Below are positions 1 through 9,599 of a stretch of DNA of 64,000 nt, piece after piece. Made by a program: the position numbers and the translations under genes. The stretch is taken from NCBI GenBank assembly GCA_023376005.1, contig CM042157.1:16311089-16375088 (forward strand). Reading direction: 5' to 3'. The stretch's first letter is position 1, and each line of letters begins with the position of its first letter. Source of the DNA: Doryteuthis pealeii. Lineage: Eukaryota > Mollusca > Cephalopoda > Myopsida > Loliginidae. The notes beneath the pieces were generated by a model, which saw only the letters and a list, made by a program, of their open reading frames with translations, was not told where the DNA came from and made no database searches.

Positions 1-370
1 TGGACACATGGCCTAGTGGATAAGGTAGTTAGGTTAAGAGTTCTAAGTGACAGTTATCTCTGGATCCCGAGTTCAATTCTGAGTAGAGGCAGTTAGAAAA
101 ATAATTAACACAACTCCTACCCCAGCTATGGTTAGCGGAATGAGAACAGGATACCCCTGTGGACTAAATAAAGGGTTAGGTTCAAAGTTCCGTGATGGCT
201 CCCGAGTTCGAAAAGAAGGTTCCCGAGTCCGACAAGAAATACCTGAAGAAGGCCGGAGGGCATATCGGCCGAAACGTTGTACAAATAACAATGAAGATGG
301 GGACAATAGTCCGAATAATGCAGATAATACTAATGAACGAGGCTGTTTGCATTTCACATAGCGCTAATAC
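1..370 (+). repeat. tRNA-headed SINE with hammerhead-like 3' hairpin (copy in block A)
   Basis: The 5' part looks like a tRNA gene. A box A-like stretch lies at 9-25 (TGGCCTAGTGGATAAGG, close to arginine tRNAs) and a box B-like GAGTTCAATTC at 69-79, so RNA polymerase III transcription is likely for the family. The body (about 110-240) ends in a hairpin at 243-275: CTGAAGA, one extra A, stem GGCCG/CGGCC, then GAAAC. An AT/GT/AG microsatellite follows. The element also occurs at 21038-21420. Its 3' half recurs at 32700-32990 and, inverted, at 32590-32695. The 5' end may lie outside the window. Being a SINE is inferred from the tRNA-like boxes and dispersion. Confidence 0.6.
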
Positions 371-371
371 C

Positions 372-373
372 AT

Positions 374-409
<36 letters not shown>

Positions 410-421
410 GAGAGAGAGAGT
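372..421. repeat. compound AT/GT/AG microsatellite
   Basis: An (AT)n run passes into (GT)n and then (GA)n directly after the SINE tail. The A' counterpart at 21430-21485 has different repeat numbers. Confidence 0.9.
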
Positions 422-679
422 TTGTGCATATTTTATGTATAATAGTTATAAATTTATTTGTCATATACATTTTAAATAGAAAAAATGATGAATACTTCCC
501 TGTCATTACTCAGTAGTAAATAATCCACGAGGCTAACTAACTATTAGACCATGGTAGGGTACCCAAGGAGGGATATTGTTGAGTAGTACATATGCTAACA
601 ATAACATGAAATAACTATTTTTTTTATTAAAATCAAAAACTATTTTAGTATAAAACCGTACCTTTCGTTTTTTATCGGC

Positions 680-905
680 TACTGATTTTGTTTACTGACA
701 ATCGGTGAAAAGCAAAATTCAGTTCCTTTCAAAACTGATCTGGGCTGGGGTTCCTGTTGGTGACTTTGTCCCTTACTTTTTAACTCTCCTTACTGGTTCC
801 TTCATCTAACTCGGTCGCCATCTTCTCTTCTTAATCTGTTTCCTCGGGCTGATTCTTCTGGGGGTTGCTTTTCCGTGTTGGGCTGGTCATTCTTTTTTAA
901 ATTAA
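680..905 (-). promoter_or_regulatory. repeat 5' end with YY1-like AAGATGGCGACC
   Basis: On the minus strand an AAGATGGCGACCGAG stretch (824-810) matches the AANATGGCGGC consensus of the zinc-finger factor YY1, which marks the 5' end of mammalian L1 elements. Upstream minus-strand sequence (GAATGACCAGCCCAACACGG) resembles the sequence before 32523, where AAGATGGCGGCC occurs. The two places are diverged members of one family. The same stretch appears in block B (ATG at 18642-18644) and in A' near 21877. A promoter role is an inference from the motif alone. Confidence 0.35.
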
Positions 906-1130
906 TCAATTAACAAGACTTTGTTGTTTTATGATAAAGCTTTATTTTCAAACCCAGCCCATATTCCTCCGCCGTTCCCGCAAAAAAAGAAAAATTGTCG
1001 AGGGGAGCCTCGCGGAGCCTACCTGGATTCTATTTAAACCCAGACTTTTTCATTTTCAAGCAGAAAGATTTTGCCTGCCTAAAAGAATCCTTGTCACATG
1101 TTTTAAGAACTTTTAATGCAGAAGGTACGA

Positions 1131-1131
1131 A

Positions 1132-1224
<93 letters not shown>
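1131..1224. repeat. (TC)n microsatellite, about 90 bp
   Basis: Nearly pure TC run. The A' copy at 22187-22274 has one interrupting base. The B copy (AG at 18209-18300) is broken several times, in line with sequencing or replication slippage. Confidence 0.95.
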
Positions 1225-1225
<1 letters not shown>

Positions 1226-2185
1226 AAATGATTATCGCTTTAAGAGACAAACTAAATATCAGTACAACTATTGCCTGACTAATGATTATTGTGACCTAAA
1301 AACTTTACACTTTCTTTCTCACTTTGTGAATAGTGAAATATCAGCTTACATTTTACATTGAACTTTAAAAAAATAACTTTTGTCTGAACCTCGCCCAGTA
1401 TTCAATGCTGCCTTTTTGTATACATTTTGTTAATACAATTTTGTTTGTTTAATCAAGAGTTTTGTCTTCTATGCCATGTGCTTGATTGTTTCATGGTCTT
1501 TTTTTAAATGTTTGAACACTTTTATTAAATATTGACATCAAATAGCCATACTAAACACCATAAATGTATAAAATATTCTAACTACAGGTACGTACATAAA
1601 TCATAAGTTGCTTATGAAATTATGTAACAAATGCTGCTGAAGATGATTTTTGACACAAGATTGTAGTTTTTTTTTCTATCCGGTTATTCCATATTTATAA
1701 AGAAAAATAGCTATTGTTTAAAACATGGATCTTGATATTAGCAAGCAGTAAATTCAAAGATTGTCATCGAAATGAATAATCCATAAATCTAAAACAGATA
1801 TTCTACCAAAATAAACCCAGAAAAACTACTTATTATTGGATCCGTTTTTACTTATCTCCATCTATCTTCATTTTTTTTTATTTAACTTTTTCTTTTGTTT
1901 TATTTTGTTCCGTTACTAATAATACTGATTGTCTGTCACTAACTGACTTGATCCAACACTTCTTCCTTCACGTTGTCGTCTTGATTTTTGCTTGGATGAC
2001 TTGTATTGTTTTTTTTTGGATTTTTGTCTTGTAAGAAAACCCGCTCAAAGTTTGGCACCAGAAAATTTATGCTTACTTTGCAGTAATTAAAATGCCTATG
2101 CTTCAACGAGAAATGGATTGTGAGAATATTTTTCTCCTTTAACAAGGGTTGATTGATTAGTAAGGTCTCATAATCGAGATACAAA
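1225..2185. other. AT-rich sequence without a supported gene
   Basis: No open frame with recognisable content. The stretch precedes the LINE remnant and may be decayed element body, but I see no domain in it. Stretches around 1790-1830 and 2365-2405 share 'ctaaaacagatattctacca', a local duplication inside the region. Confidence 0.4.
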
Positions 2186-2195
2186 CTTATTCTTT

Positions 2196-2640
2196 TAGTA
2201 TATCCAGACTAAGAATAGGACACTCATACATTACCCATTCATACCTCCTCAAAAAAGAAGCAGCCCCATATTGCATACCATGCCAAAAACCCTACACAAT
2301 CAAACACATTTTAACAGAATGTAGCAACCTAAAACAAATACGAAAAAAATACTACCAAACAACAAATCTAAAACAGATATTCTACCAAATAAACCCAGAA
2401 AAAACTACTTGGATACATAAAAGAGGCACACATCTACAACAAAATCTAAAAATCTTCCCAAAAAATGAAAACACAAAAATATATGTTAACAAAAACATCT
2501 AAAAGTTTCATTCACAAAAGAAAATATGTCAAAGAAAAAAAACCTTTAGAAAATTAAACATTATCACCAATTCATTTCAAAAACGTAATCAGCATTAAAT
2601 GACCCATTGAGGTTGATATGCCGTAAAACAAGAACAAATC
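2196..2640 (+). pseudogene. non-LTR retrotransposon (I/Jockey-like) C-terminal tail and 3' UTR remnant
   Basis: From about 2196 one frame reads ISRLRIGHSYITHSYLLKKE, then a C-x2-C...H-x4-C knuckle (YCIPCQ...KHILTECSN). This is the block that follows the RNase H domain in I/Jockey-type LINEs. The frame decays after about 2380. The 3' end contains GCATTAAATGACCCATTGAG (2593-2612) followed by a TTGATATGCCGTAAAAC-type tail. That tail recurs alone or in SINEs across the window (44480, 53350, 58540, 60960, 62.9-63.1 kb). Reverse transcriptase and endonuclease domains are absent. Other copies: 16700-17185 (-) and 23235-23690 (+). Confidence 0.7.
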
Positions 2641-2991
2641 AATTGAAATCAAAAATCTAGTGCAAATCATATAAGTGAAATACGTTGTTTTCTTTTCTTT
2701 TTTTTTTTCAAGATATTACGTGATTGGGATAATGACCCTGTTTTTTGGTTTTTAATTTAGCTCAGAAAATAAATAAGAATCACCTCCAAATAATTTGCCA
2801 GTGTATCTACATACTTGCCATACATGCAGTATAAAACGTTTTTAAAAAATACAACAAACTTTAATTTAAAACTATGAAACGTGTTTCTCGGAAAATAGGA
2901 ACGTGATGGAGAAAAATGATTTTCTTTTTTAATTCAGCGATCAAAATTAAATGGAATTGATCCGAAATAATCAATATAACTTGTCATATAT

Positions 2992-3041
<50 letters not shown>

Positions 3042-3045
<4 letters not shown>

Positions 3046-3241
3046 TATTAAGAAATTGAAAAAAACACAGGTTTCAATAAGTTGAGTGGTAAGTTTATTG
3101 GCAGACGCTGCAGTGTTTCGATCTATTAATTAGATCATCTTCAGGGCATCTAATTAATAGATCAAACACTACAGCGTCGGCCAATAAACTTACCACTCAA
3201 CTTATTGAAACCTGTGTTTTTTTCAATTTTCTTAATATACT
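3042..3241. repeat. 200-bp fold-back element with hammerhead-like hairpin on the minus strand
   Basis: Two arms of about 90 bp (3042-3134 and 3150-3241) are near-perfect reverse complements. Each carries TTTCAATAAGTTGAGTGG or its complement. At the centre on the minus strand (3144-3115) is CTGAAGA, one extra T, stem GATCT/AGATC, then GAAAC. The flank CATACCGTCGGATTCACTTCC (3243-3263) resembles the flank of the fold-back elements at 38.6-40.1 kb, so these share an origin. Equivalent copies lie at 16086-16287 and 24088-24289. Confidence 0.7.
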
Positions 3242-3267
3242 ACATACCGTCGGATTCACTTCCATCT

Positions 3268-3268
3268 C

Positions 3269-3310
<42 letters not shown>
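3268..3310. repeat. (AT)n microsatellite between fold-back element and MITE
   Basis: Pure AT run. It separates the fold-back element from a mariner-type MITE whose target would be TA. Confidence 0.95.
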
Positions 3311-3315
<5 letters not shown>

Positions 3316-3447
3316 CGTGTCAAAAAAGTATCGAGATTTTTTGTACTTTTTGACACACCTTGTATTCTTAAAAAATCAACGCTCCATTCATGGTTCTATT
3401 TCTATTTTGGTAAATACAGCTTCAATCTCGATACATTTTTAACACAG

Positions 3448-3452
<5 letters not shown>
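3311..3452 (+). mobile_element. mariner-type MITE or fused mariner ends, inside an AT tract
   Basis: The unit starts AAGGCGTGTCAAAAAAGTAT, folds onto a complementary TTTTTGACACACCTT 30 bases later, and ends TTTTTAACACAGCTT. Such GTGTCAAAAA ends flanked by TA are typical of mariner/Tc1 inverted repeats. No transposase is present. The inner part (CTATTTTGGTAAATACAGC) recurs in three other MITE copies in each block and at 44120-44340. Equivalents: 15864-16001 and 24364-24507. Confidence 0.55.
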
Positions 3453-3493
<41 letters not shown>

Positions 3494-3590
3494 TGGATGA
3501 TATCAAATGCTACTTTGATAAGATTCAACCACATTTAAGAACTCAAATATACTTATAAAGATTTGCGTATGTATCGATCTATCGATATCA

Positions 3591-3792
3591 GTCTAGACTG
3601 GTCGCCTAACCAAGATTCAAGAGCTCAGTCTGCCCTTTTACTTATCCATAGCTGGAGGGAGAATAGTTAGATTCATACCTTTCCCAAGTGTATTAGCGCT
3701 ATGGTAAATGCAAACAGCTAAGTCCATGACTTGAACCCATCTCGCCGAGTCCATTTTCTACAACGGTAAACATTACACCACACGCCTCTAGT
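3591..3792 (-). repeat. tRNA-headed SINE (family 2), block A
   Basis: Read on the minus strand it begins GAGGCGTGTGGTGTAATG (box A-like), has GGGTTCAAGTCATGG (box B-like), and continues with GCTAATACACTTGGGAAAGG and CCCTCCAGCTATGGATAAG. It ends near GGCGACCAGTCTAGAC. The same body is found at 30995-31275, 44860-45065 and 60195-60455, where it extends about 80 bp further to a 'hairpin plus GGTAAATA' end. Equivalents: 15509-15722 (+) and 24640-24852 (-). Confidence 0.65.
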
Positions 3793-4145
3793 GACTAACA
3801 TAGATCATTCACCTCTGAGATTTAAAGAAAAGTAGATATTTTATTCTGATTCTGTTGTTTGGGACAACTATTATTTTTTTTTTAAATGGCTACCTTTTAA
3901 TCATATTCAGCGTTTTTCGAACGAGATCCGAACAAAACAGAATCTACAACAATACTACCTTCCAAGTTCGCTGATAATATGAACAATCAAATATCAGCGA
4001 ACACCCCGCTTGCCATGGGGATTCCCCATCTTTCAAACAGTCTCCTCAAGTCTGAAGAAAATTCTTTGTTTTCAACTCGGTTGCTTCTTTAGAAACAGAT
4101 TCGTTTTGAAATGCACTTGGCAAACCTATTTATACGTACTCTTCC

Positions 4146-4202
4146 GCACGCCCTATCTGTCTGTCTGTCTGTCTGTCTCCCCGTCTGTCTGTCTGTCTCC
4201 CC
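4146..4202. repeat. (CTGT)n tetranucleotide repeat
   Basis: CTGT repeats interrupted by CTCCC. The number and interruptions differ in the other two copies (15100-15147 and 25206-25246). Confidence 0.9.
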
Positions 4203-4223
4203 TCTGTATGTAAACATATCTGT

Positions 4224-4345
4224 CATGGTACCTCACGTAGCGTAATGGTTAGCAACTTAGATTCGTAGACTATTGTTAATGAGTTCGTTTCTCATTTGGG
4301 CATCCATACTTCGGTCTTGTGCCACACCTAAGCTAAGCTAAGTAA
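4224..4345 (+). repeat. tRNA-headed SINE (family 3)
   Basis: TAGCGTAATGGTTAGCA (box A-like) is followed about 35 bases later by GAGTTCGTTTCTC (box B-like), then CTTGTGCCACACCTAAGCTAAG. The same unit is arrayed three times in tandem at 61925-62300. Equivalents: 14965-15077 (-) and 25268-25388 (+). Confidence 0.6.
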
Positions 4346-4361
4346 ATAACTATATTTTCCA

Positions 4362-4450
4362 GGGCGTCCCGGCGTAACGTAGTTTAGCGAGCTATGTTCG
4401 CAAACCATCTCTAGTGAGTTCGATCCCCACCGGATGATCTCAACTTCTGA
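4362..4450 (+). repeat. tRNA-like fragment with intact box B
   Basis: CGTAGTTTAGCGAGC (box A-like) and GAGTTCGATCCCCACC (box B) are spaced as in a tRNA, but a cloverleaf cannot be closed by eye. It is more likely a SINE head than a working tRNA. Equivalents: 14861-14938 (-) and 25402-25490 (+). Confidence 0.4.
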
Positions 4451-4499
4451 CATTGGTACAAATTGAACTAAAAGATGGCCTGTAGTTTTCAGCCTTTTC

Positions 4500-4842
4500 T
4501 TTTTTAGTGTCCTCTTCCCATTATTTTTTTTTCTTTTGATATATTTGATTTTCTTTTATATTCCTTCATTCAGTCTCACTTTCAGGTCTCTTTCTTTCTT
4601 CCTCTCATAGCAAATATGCTCTTTTTCTCTTTCATTCTTTCATTGCAACTACACACATGTTCTTTCTTCCTTCCTTCGTTTCATTCCGTTACAGAAATCC
4701 TGATTTTTTCTTTCTCTAAACAGTCTTTTATTTTTCTTTCTTTATTCATTATTTTTTTTATTTACCATTCATAAATATTTACCCCCCCACACACACTTTC
4801 TGTCTCAATCTTTTTCTCTTGTGACGAATTAAACTCTCTGTC

Positions 4843-4892
<50 letters not shown>
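4500..4892. repeat. pyrimidine-rich tract ending in (CT)n
   Basis: Mostly TTTCT and TTCC motifs on the plus strand. It ends in a CT run that passes into AT. There is no coding content. Confidence 0.7.
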
Positions 4893-4913
<21 letters not shown>

Positions 4914-4918
<5 letters not shown>

Positions 4919-5039
4919 CACGTTTAAAGCTGTATTTACCAAGATAGAAATGAAAATAAATGGAACGTTAATTTTTTCTGAATACATGGTGTGTTAAAAT
5001 AGTAAAATATTTCGATACTTTTTTGACGCACCTCGTGTA
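4914..5039 (-). mobile_element. mariner-type MITE (second copy)
   Basis: Plus strand starts TACCACGTTTAAAGCTGTAT and ends GATACTTTTTTGACGCACCT, within AT runs. It aligns with the 3311-3452 unit in reverse (TATTTACCAAGATAGAAATG is shared) but lacks the hairpin duplication. Equivalents: 14264-14384 and 25957-26086. Confidence 0.5.
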
Positions 5040-5044
5040 TAATA

Positions 5045-5086
<42 letters not shown>

Positions 5087-5229
5087 TTTTTATTTTATGT
5101 GAATGTAATTTTGACACATGCACTTGCCACGCGTGAAACTATTTGACGTTTATCATTGGAAGATCCATCTGGTAAGCGAGGTCGGATATATCAAAGGGAA
5201 AATTAAGAATATGGAGGCAAAGGGGAAAA

Positions 5230-6185
5230 TTGTCAAAATTGAATGCACAAATGATAAAGAAAAAGAAATATAAAAGGGAAGAAGATAACAAATACGGTAC
5301 AATCAGAAGAAAAAGGAAAAGAGCGAAGAAAAGAGAAGAAAGAGAAGAGAAAAGAAGAACAGAATAGAACTGTTCTGAAAGAAAGAAATAAAGAAATAAG
5401 AAGATTCTAAGAGAAAGAAAGATAGAAATAACATATTTGCTCTGAAGGAAAGAAAGAAAGAAAAGAAAGAAAGAAAGAAAGAAAGAAAGAGAGAAGATGC
5501 GGCTAGTGGCTCTAAGAAAAAGAAAGACATCACATATTTGCTCTGAAAAAAAAAAAGAAAGAAAGAAAGAAAAAAAGAAGGTAGTTGCTCTAAGAGAAAA
5601 AAGATAGAAAGAACATATTTGCTCTGAAAGAAAGAAGAAAGATAGGGCATGCATCTGGGAGAAAGAAAGAAAGCAAGGAAGAAGAAGAAAGAAGTGTGTT
5701 GTTTCTCTCAGAGAAAGAAAAAAGAAAGAAAGAACAGATTTGCACAGAAAGAAAGAAAGAAAGAAGAAGAAAGAAAGAACATGCGTGTCATTTTTTAAGA
5801 AAGAAAGAAACACACAGAAACAAAAACAAAGAATGATAGAAAAGACCTGGAGTTATTCTGAAAGATAGAAATTACAAACAAAAAAAAGATTGGAAAAAAA
5901 ATGACGTTCCCAAAAAAAAAAAAATAACAGAAAAGAGAGAAAGAACAGAACTATGATTATTCTCAAAGAAAAGAAAAAAAGAAAGGAAAAAAAAGATAGA
6001 AAGAAGAAACCTGGAGTTGATTTCAAAGTAAATAAAGAAAAAAGGAAGAAAAGCAATAAATGTAAGACTAGCCGTTTTGTGAAAAGAATAACATAACATT
6101 GAAAAAACGAAAGGAAAGTACAAAGAAGTAAAGTCTTAATTTATATTCCTCCTAGGAAAGAAGAAAAAGCAAGCAAGAAAGAAAA
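5230..6185. repeat. 1-kb polypurine (GAAA)n-type tract
   Basis: The plus strand is almost only purine, built of AAAGAAAG blocks. A recurring longer unit contains 'catatttgctctgaaag', giving an irregular 80-110-bp higher-order repeat. The long Phe/Ser-rich open frames on the minus strand arise from GAAA and are not genes. Equivalents: pyrimidine at 13080-14130 and purine at 26280-27240. Confidence 0.85.
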
Positions 6186-6201
6186 ACAGACCTATAGTAA
6201 T

Positions 6202-6205
<4 letters not shown>

Positions 6206-6252
<47 letters not shown>

Positions 6253-6364
6253 TGTGTTGTGTGTGTGTGGTGTGTGTGTGTGTGTGTGTGAGAGAGAGTG
6301 TGTGTGTGGTGTGTGTGTGTGTATGTGAGAGTGTGTGTGTACGTGAGAAGAGAAAGAGAGAGAT

Positions 6365-6432
<68 letters not shown>
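6206..6432. repeat. compound (AG)n/(TG)n microsatellite
   Basis: Alternating AG and TG blocks, about 230 bp, followed by single-copy-looking CGTGTTTTCGAATAATAGAG. Copies: 12853-13080 and 27274-27506. Confidence 0.95.
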
Positions 6433-7360
6433 GTGTTTTCGAATAATAGAGAGAACAAATAAAAGGTGCGAAATCGTTCGTGTAATTGACGTCATTATGA
6501 ATTGTTGGGGCGGTGTGGCGGGAGGGAGATGCTGGTTAAGTTCGTAAAATGGAAGGATCTTTTCGTTCTTCTTACGCTGATGAATGAATGAAACCTCCCT
6601 CCCTCCATCACCTTCTCCCCCCACCACCTTCCCCGCCCTCTCCTTCTCAGTTGTTTTCCCGCGGCTGCGGCTGCTGCTGCTACTATTGCTACTCGTCACA
6701 CCAGCTACAACAACAACAACAGCAGTAGATCCAATACAGAAGAACAAATATAAATCAATCAAAAATACATAACAGAAAAAAACCGTAAGACAATAAAAGG
6801 AAAAAGAAAGAGAAAAAAAACCTGACTATTATAAAAAATGGCGAACACATATTGGTAAGAGGTAAAATAAATACAAAGGTGAACGTAAAACGAAGCAAAA
6901 CATTTTTTTACAACTTATTTTGAAAAAAAAAGAAAGTGAAAAAAAGAAAAAAAAACAAAAGGATTTAATGGCTAAAAGTATCGTTAAAATAAAAAAAAAA
7001 AATAATGACAGGTTTGCGAAATATAATGCTGGTACATGTTTGTTGTTTGTCAGAAATATTTGTTTAAAATAGGGACTGGTAGATTTATATGGGGGTAAAA
7101 ATAATTCTTAAACAAAAAAAAAAAAAAAAAAAGAGAACAAAAATAAAAAAAAAAAAAAAGCTTTAAAAAGAATGAGCGCCTTTTTTTGTTTGTTTTTTTA
7201 AAGAGACTATTTCTATCTGAAACGCCGAAAGTAAAACATTGGTACGTGAAAAAAAAGCCGTAAATTAAAACGAACAGTAAAGCTGTTGTGCAGATTGTTG
7301 GCAACGTCTGTCTCCACGTGCATCTTATCTGCTGAGTTTGAAGTAAATTAGTCAAGATTT
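6433..7360. other. intergenic stretch, A-rich, no gene seen
   Basis: Contains a short CT-rich patch (6590-6660), a CAA/CAG triplet patch (6702-6725) and long A-rich runs (6880-7200). The open frames here do not resemble known proteins. Confidence 0.5.
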
Positions 7361-7521
7361 ATCAGGTTGGATCAATTGTACGCTGCTTCTACCAACTACA
7401 TCAAAGAATACAACAAGGACTCAATACAACAGACACACACATCAATTTATGTAGGGTCCGGCAGAATCATCTCTCACGTTTTGAACTTAAATAAGAAAAG
7501 CAACATAGATCACATTCAGAT

Positions 7522-7559
<38 letters not shown>

Positions 7560-7705
7560 TTTCGTCCGGCCGTATTTATTTATTTATTTATCAATTTTAT
7601 TCGCTTTGCTAACTCCCTTTTCCCTAATCTCAACTATCTACCCAGAAGCTGAATGGGTGACCCAACGGTCACGTTTTGTCTAGTATATATATATATATAT
7701 ATATA
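7361..7705. other. unclassified sequence with AT microsatellites
   Basis: An 81-residue open frame runs 7367-7612, and most of its second half is AT repeat. The first half (DQLYAASTNYIKEYNKDSIQ) resembles nothing I recognise. It is preserved in B and A' only because the blocks are copies of one another. Confidence 0.3.
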
Positions 7706-7711
7706 TATATA

Positions 7712-7838
7712 GGAGGATATGTGCTTAATTGAAGTCATACCTAATTTTGAAAATTAATTAGTTGATATTTAATGAAATTTAATTTATTAACTAATTATTT
7801 TCTAATTATGTATGACTTCAATTAAGCACATATCCTCC
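7712..7838. mobile_element. palindromic MITE-like element, 127 bp
   Basis: Terminal inverted repeats of about 37 bp start GGAGGATATGTGCTTAATTG, and the 3' end carries the exact complement. The interior is AT-rich and also nearly self-complementary. The TIR resembles one end of the hammerhead-bearing unit (GAGAATATGTGCTTAATTGG at 8010), so the two may share a mobilising source. Copies: 11394-11518 and 28842-28967. Confidence 0.65.
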
Positions 7839-7950
7839 AAAATTGTCGGCTAAAAAAGGCATATATAAAAAATAAAAACATCGTTTTGTTTACTTACTTT
7901 CATAATATATATATATATATATATATAATATAATATATATATATATATAT

Positions 7951-8367
7951 GATAAGTTGTAAACCACGGTATGTTTTGGAATGGCTTTTTTTTGCCGACA
8001 ATTTTTGGGAGAATATGTGCTTAATTGGAGTCGTACCTAATTTTGAAAATTAATTAATTAATAATGAATTAGGCGGGAATGCCTATTTTAAAATGTATGG
8101 CTAAACAAATCGAGAAAAATCAATCTCTGTATGTACATTTCGGCCTATTAGGCCTCATCAGCAGAGCTAATAGATAGGAAGGCCGCCCTGTGCGTGATTT
8201 GAAACCGGCTGCCAAGCTGACAGGCCGATATCACAACCCCTACAAACGGACTTCTAGATTTACGATTTGTTTAGAGTAGAGTTAATATTCCTCTTCAGTG
8301 ACTTTTATTACCACGGATATGATATAGTTGTAATCACGGTATGTTTGGAATGGCTTTTTTTGCACGA
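7951..8367 (-). repeat. ~375-nt direct-repeat unit carrying a hammerhead ribozyme (retrozyme-like)
   Basis: A ~40-bp sequence occurs at both ends in the same orientation (minus strand AAAAAAGCCATTCCAAACAT then ACCGTG, near 7955-7997 and 8325-8362). The spacing is close to 375 nt. Between them on the minus strand lie a box B-like GGTTTCAAATC, a 42-nt hammerhead and an AT-rich part. Metazoan retrozymes are non-autonomous, hammerhead-bearing tandem units of a few hundred nucleotides. The match in size and layout is inference. A truncated relative of the AT-rich end lies at 39093-39170. Confidence 0.5.
8125..8166 (-). ncRNA. type I hammerhead ribozyme, complete core (block A)
   Basis: On the minus strand all elements of the core occur in order. 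Stem I 5' strand is CTCTG, followed by the invariant CTGATGA. Stem II is GGCC-TAATA-GGCC, followed by GAA. Stem III is a short self-complementary ATGTACAT, A is at the cleavage position, and stem I closes with CAGAG. The predicted cut is between A and CAGAG. Self-complementary stem III suggests that the RNA may act as a dimer, as known for short-stem-III hammerheads. Activity is untested. Confidence 0.8.
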
Positions 8368-8515
8368 TGTTTGTCTATTAGAAGATACTATATGATTAAA
8401 AAACCTTTCTTGCCATTGGGTTTAAAAGCAGTGTAATCGCCAATACACCAAGGGACAAAACGCCTTGAATAACGAGAAAAAAAAAACTTTAATTCAGGTA
8501 TAGGATAGAGAAATG

Positions 8516-8519
<4 letters not shown>

Positions 8520-8602
<83 letters not shown>

Positions 8603-8612
8603 ATTATTTTCA
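8520..8612. repeat. (TC)n-(TA)n microsatellite
   Basis: TC run passing into TA runs. In B it corresponds to AT then AG at 10627-10712. Repeat numbers differ strongly between copies. Confidence 0.9.
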
Positions 8613-9060
8613 TCACTTTTTAAAGTTCTCAAAACCTCAACCTGAATTTCCACGGCGGCTCCTCTAATGTTTGCCCTCTTGTTCTGCAACAATTTCACAA
8701 CATAAAACTTTTCGATTTCTCAGTCATTTGTGGCCTACCTTTAAAGACTTTGGCCTTCGGGGTATCAAAGACTTTGGCCTCGGGGTATCCTCTGGGAAAT
8801 AATACACAAAGCAGGATTAATCCGGTGAGCAACCGGACACGAAATGTCTACACAGAGTTTTAGATGGTTTTCCATCCACAAACGCATAATCACTATTCAC
8901 AAGGTGCCACTGAAATTGTATGACTTTTGTTAGTGAAAAACACTCGTCCCACCCAATCAACGCCACTAGCGCCTGCGTAGTACCAATTTTAAATCTCAGA
9001 GGTTTTTTCTGTCGGACTTGTATATAAAAACACAATGCGATTTAATCACGCACATAATAA

Positions 9061-9378
9061 TGTTACATAATCTATGCGGTTGCATAAGATTATTGTCGGT
9101 CCCCTGTAATTCTGAGGGGATGGCCCTTTTCATACCATGGCCGGGTCTTTCAATGGAAAAATTACTGAAGCCCGCCAAAATACGTGCAGTCACGTGGGAC
9201 CTGGTTCGGTCCCCAGTTTTGCAGTTTGAACATCAGGCAGTGAAGATGTAAACTATGACTCACTCTGCATACGCACGTTGAATGTTAGTTAGCAGATGTC
9301 TGGTTGGATATTTAACAATAAAATAAGAATCAAAAGTAAATCGAAGTCTTTGTGTTTATTACCTCTTAAAAACTAACA
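9061..9378 (+). mobile_element. LTR-like element (block A)
   Basis: The unit begins TGTTACATAATC and ends AAAAACTAACA, giving inverted TGTTA/TAACA ends. It contains an AATAAAATAAGA polyadenylation-like signal near 9319. A TATA-like TATATAAAA lies just upstream (about 9021). An independent, diverged copy at 47579-47891 starts at the same base, which supports the 5' boundary. No gag or pol is seen. Other block copies: 9844-10153 (-) and 30183-30488 (+). Confidence 0.55.
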
Positions 9379-9595
9379 ATGAACAGGACTTCTGATAAGG
9401 AGAAATCCCTAACAGAAAACCAGAGACCGAAGTCCCCAAAAGAAAGTCCAGACCTTAGAAGATGCCAGACCAAGTCAAGATGATAGAAGAAATACAAAGA
9501 CAGATCAGAAATACTAAAGACGGCCAAGAAATAGAATTAAGAAAAGAGGTATGCAACATTATAATTATTTTTAGTGCCAGTGAAGAAAGTTATAG
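9379..9595 (+). mobile_element. leader following the LTR-like element
   Basis: Downstream of the LTR-like end comes a conserved ~200-bp stretch. In A' it contains the short open frame MPDQVKMIEEIPKTIRIL. Both this and the 47.9-kb copy stop matching at exactly GTGCCAGTGAAGAAG, so LTR plus leader behave as a discrete ~520-bp unit, like a TRIM-type element. No primer-binding site starting TGG is obvious. Confidence 0.45.
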
Positions 9596-9599
9596 TAAA

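Noticed and set aside
4362..4450. Functional tRNA gene
   Set aside because: Boxes A and B are present but the acceptor and anticodon stems do not pair; a SINE head fits better. The same was concluded for the tRNA-like stretches at 9600, 20825, 30703 and 62920.
6569..6591. CTGATGAATGAATGAAAC as another hammerhead core
   Set aside because: The bases between GA and GAAA cannot form stem II, and no stem I or III is available.
5139..6762. Long Phe/Ser/Leu open frames on the minus strand (up to 224 residues)
   Set aside because: They are translations of GAAA, AG and TG repeats. The same happens at 12.3-14.1, 26.2-27.6 and 50.4-52.5 kb.
9018..9251. 77-residue open frame MYIKTQCDLITHIIM... present in several copies
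   Set aside because: It runs across the LTR-like element start. Its presence in all blocks follows from the duplication, and the independent copy at 47.6 kb does not keep the frame.
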